Shown in pieces: positions 62,706 to 64,000 of a DNA stretch of 64,000 bases. A model generated the notes under the pieces. The model did not search any database, was not told where the DNA came from, and saw only the letters and a program-made list of their open reading frames with translations. The position numbers and the translations under genes were made by a program. Numbering within the stretch: position 1 is the stretch's first letter; every line of letters begins with the position of its first letter. This DNA is from Sabellastarte sp. h YS-2021 (Eukaryota; Annelida; Polychaeta; Sabellida; Sabellidae), in NCBI GenBank assembly GCA_964017235.1, contig OZ024936.1:32324040-32388039 (forward strand). Direction: 5' to 3'.

Positions 62706-64000
62706 TTAAAAAGTAGATGAACAACTTATTTGAGAGAAATTGTGTAGCTGCAATACTTTTGAAGATATAAGGCATTTACTCATTATGGTTATCATTAAAA
62801 ATTGACAAAGTAGCTATTACTCACTTAGCTATGGAGATACACTTCCAAACTAGTGACCATGTTGTAGCTGTGGAGATAGTAGCTGAACAACATATTGGAA
62901 CAAAATTGTGTAGCTGCAATACTTTTGAAGATATAAGCCATTTACTCATTATGGTTATCATCAAAGTAGCTATTACTCAGTTAGCTATGGAGTTACAGCT
63001 GTGAAAATTCACAATACAGTATATCTAAAAGATAGGTGAACAACATATTCGACACAAATCCTCTATATTCAATAGTTTTTGAGTTATAAGTGACTTGCTC
63101 AATGGTCAAATGTTAAACTTAGTATAGCTATTACTCAGTTAGCTATGGTGCTACACCTTGGGCACCTCACCATGATATAGTACATGAAGGAGTTGTTGAA
63201 CAACATATTTCAGGCCAATATTGTAAGTAACAGTTACAAAGACAAAATCAATTTACTCATTTTGCTCATTGTTAATAACAGAAAATAGCTATTACTCACT
63301 TAGCTATGAAGATAGAACCCTAAAAATGGTACCATCTTGTAGGCATGGAGAAAGTAGCTGAACAACGTATTTTACAGAAACACTCTAAATGCAGTCGTTT
63401 TGCAGTTATGAGCACTTTACTCAAAGTAGCCACCATTGCTATTACTCACTAAGCTATGGTCCTAGGTGTGAAATAACAGCATCAAATGAAAGGACATAAG
63501 CAATAAGGTCATAAAAAACATTGAAAAGGCCAAGGAGAAACAACCAGTGTGATGTACAGCCCTTTATAAAAGCGTGACACACACTCAATAGCATTTACTC
63601 ATTTTCAGTAGGTGAGTAATTACCTACGAGTCTGAAACTTCACCATGTGAAAGCTCTCCCAAAAGTAGATGAATGACTTAAAAAGTAGATGAACAACTTA
63701 TTTGAGAGAAATTGTGTAGCTGCAATACTTTTGAAGATATAAGGCATTTACTCATTATGGTTATCATTAAAAATTGACAAAGTAGCTATTACGGTTTGCG
63801 AGATATTTGTCATTTTTCACCAAAAGTAGCAATAAAGTAGCCATTACTCACTTGTACATTCAGCAACAGTTGTGAAACTTAAATATGTTACAGTTCACAA
63901 AAAAGTAGATGAACAACTTATTTGAGAGAAATTGTGTAGCTGCAATACTTTTGAAGATATAAGGCATTTACTCATTATGGTTATCATTAAAAATTGACAA
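62706..64000 (+). repeat. Diverged relatives of the 133/155 bp units
   Basis: gcaatacttttgaagatata, aggcatttactcattatggt, tatcattaaaaattgacaaa recur at about 62750, 62920, 63722 and 63945. Other segments (agtagctattactcacttag, ctatggagatacac) match 155 bp-family arms. The array continues past the right edge. Confidence 0.75.

Overview
This window is eukaryotic and intron-rich. It contains no bacterial-type genes, operons or CRISPR arrays. It looks like genomic DNA of a marine invertebrate, plausibly a mollusc or other lophotrochozoan. That placement is an inference with modest confidence. It rests on abundant DIRS-type tyrosine-recombinase retrotransposons, a tRNA-derived SINE whose tail resembles ones I associate with molluscs, a 5S-rRNA-derived SINE, and many 130-170 bp tandem repeats of the kind common in such genomes.

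The only host gene I can support is on the minus strand: a Patched-domain membrane protein (RND/sterol-sensing-domain superfamily, PTCHD3-like). Ten exons between 51540 and 9002 are each bounded by AG/GT, join in consistent phase at all nine junctions, and total 1572 bp (524 codons). They cover the end of the first extracellular domain, TM2-TM7 with the sterol-sensing domain, and much of the second extracellular domain. The true start lies beyond 64000 and the C-terminus beyond position 1.

The introns are packed with repeats. Six DIRS-like elements occur at about 704-4888, 5195-7972, 9899-13500, 16471-22390, 34135-44069 and 44166-50400. All six have coding capacity on the minus strand, the same sense as the host gene. 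Elements 1-5 share terminal repeats rich in ACCGGT and a box joining the complements of both ends, the diagnostic DIRS internal complementary region. Element 6 belongs to a different family and is the most complete: gag is intact, RT/RNase H is nearly open, and the recombinase is split by a MITE and a frameshift. Elements 1 and 2 sit at the same position of a ~150 bp satellite unit (1-703, 4889-5194, 7973-8285).

Other layers are: a LINE ORF1 fragment inside element 3; GGGCC-ended palindromic MITEs (32440, 45763, 51698); a TA-flanked foldback (15458); two piggyBac-like TTAA MITEs (55915, 58848); two tRNA-type SINEs with clear target-site duplications (52209, 53858); and tandem arrays with units of 43, 133, 146, 147, 155, 157 and 168 bp. 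Two arrays run up to GC-rich hairpins typical of Helitron-like ends. Several array families look like diverged versions of one ancestral unit. From 57.8 to 62.7 kb the 133 bp repeat shows a higher-order period of 1066 bp.

The most striking observation is a 43 bp minisatellite (24869-25240) whose gene-proximal copy is the real exon/intron boundary of the sterol-sensing-domain exon. The intron therefore starts with about eight degraded copies of the exon end plus its 5' splice site.
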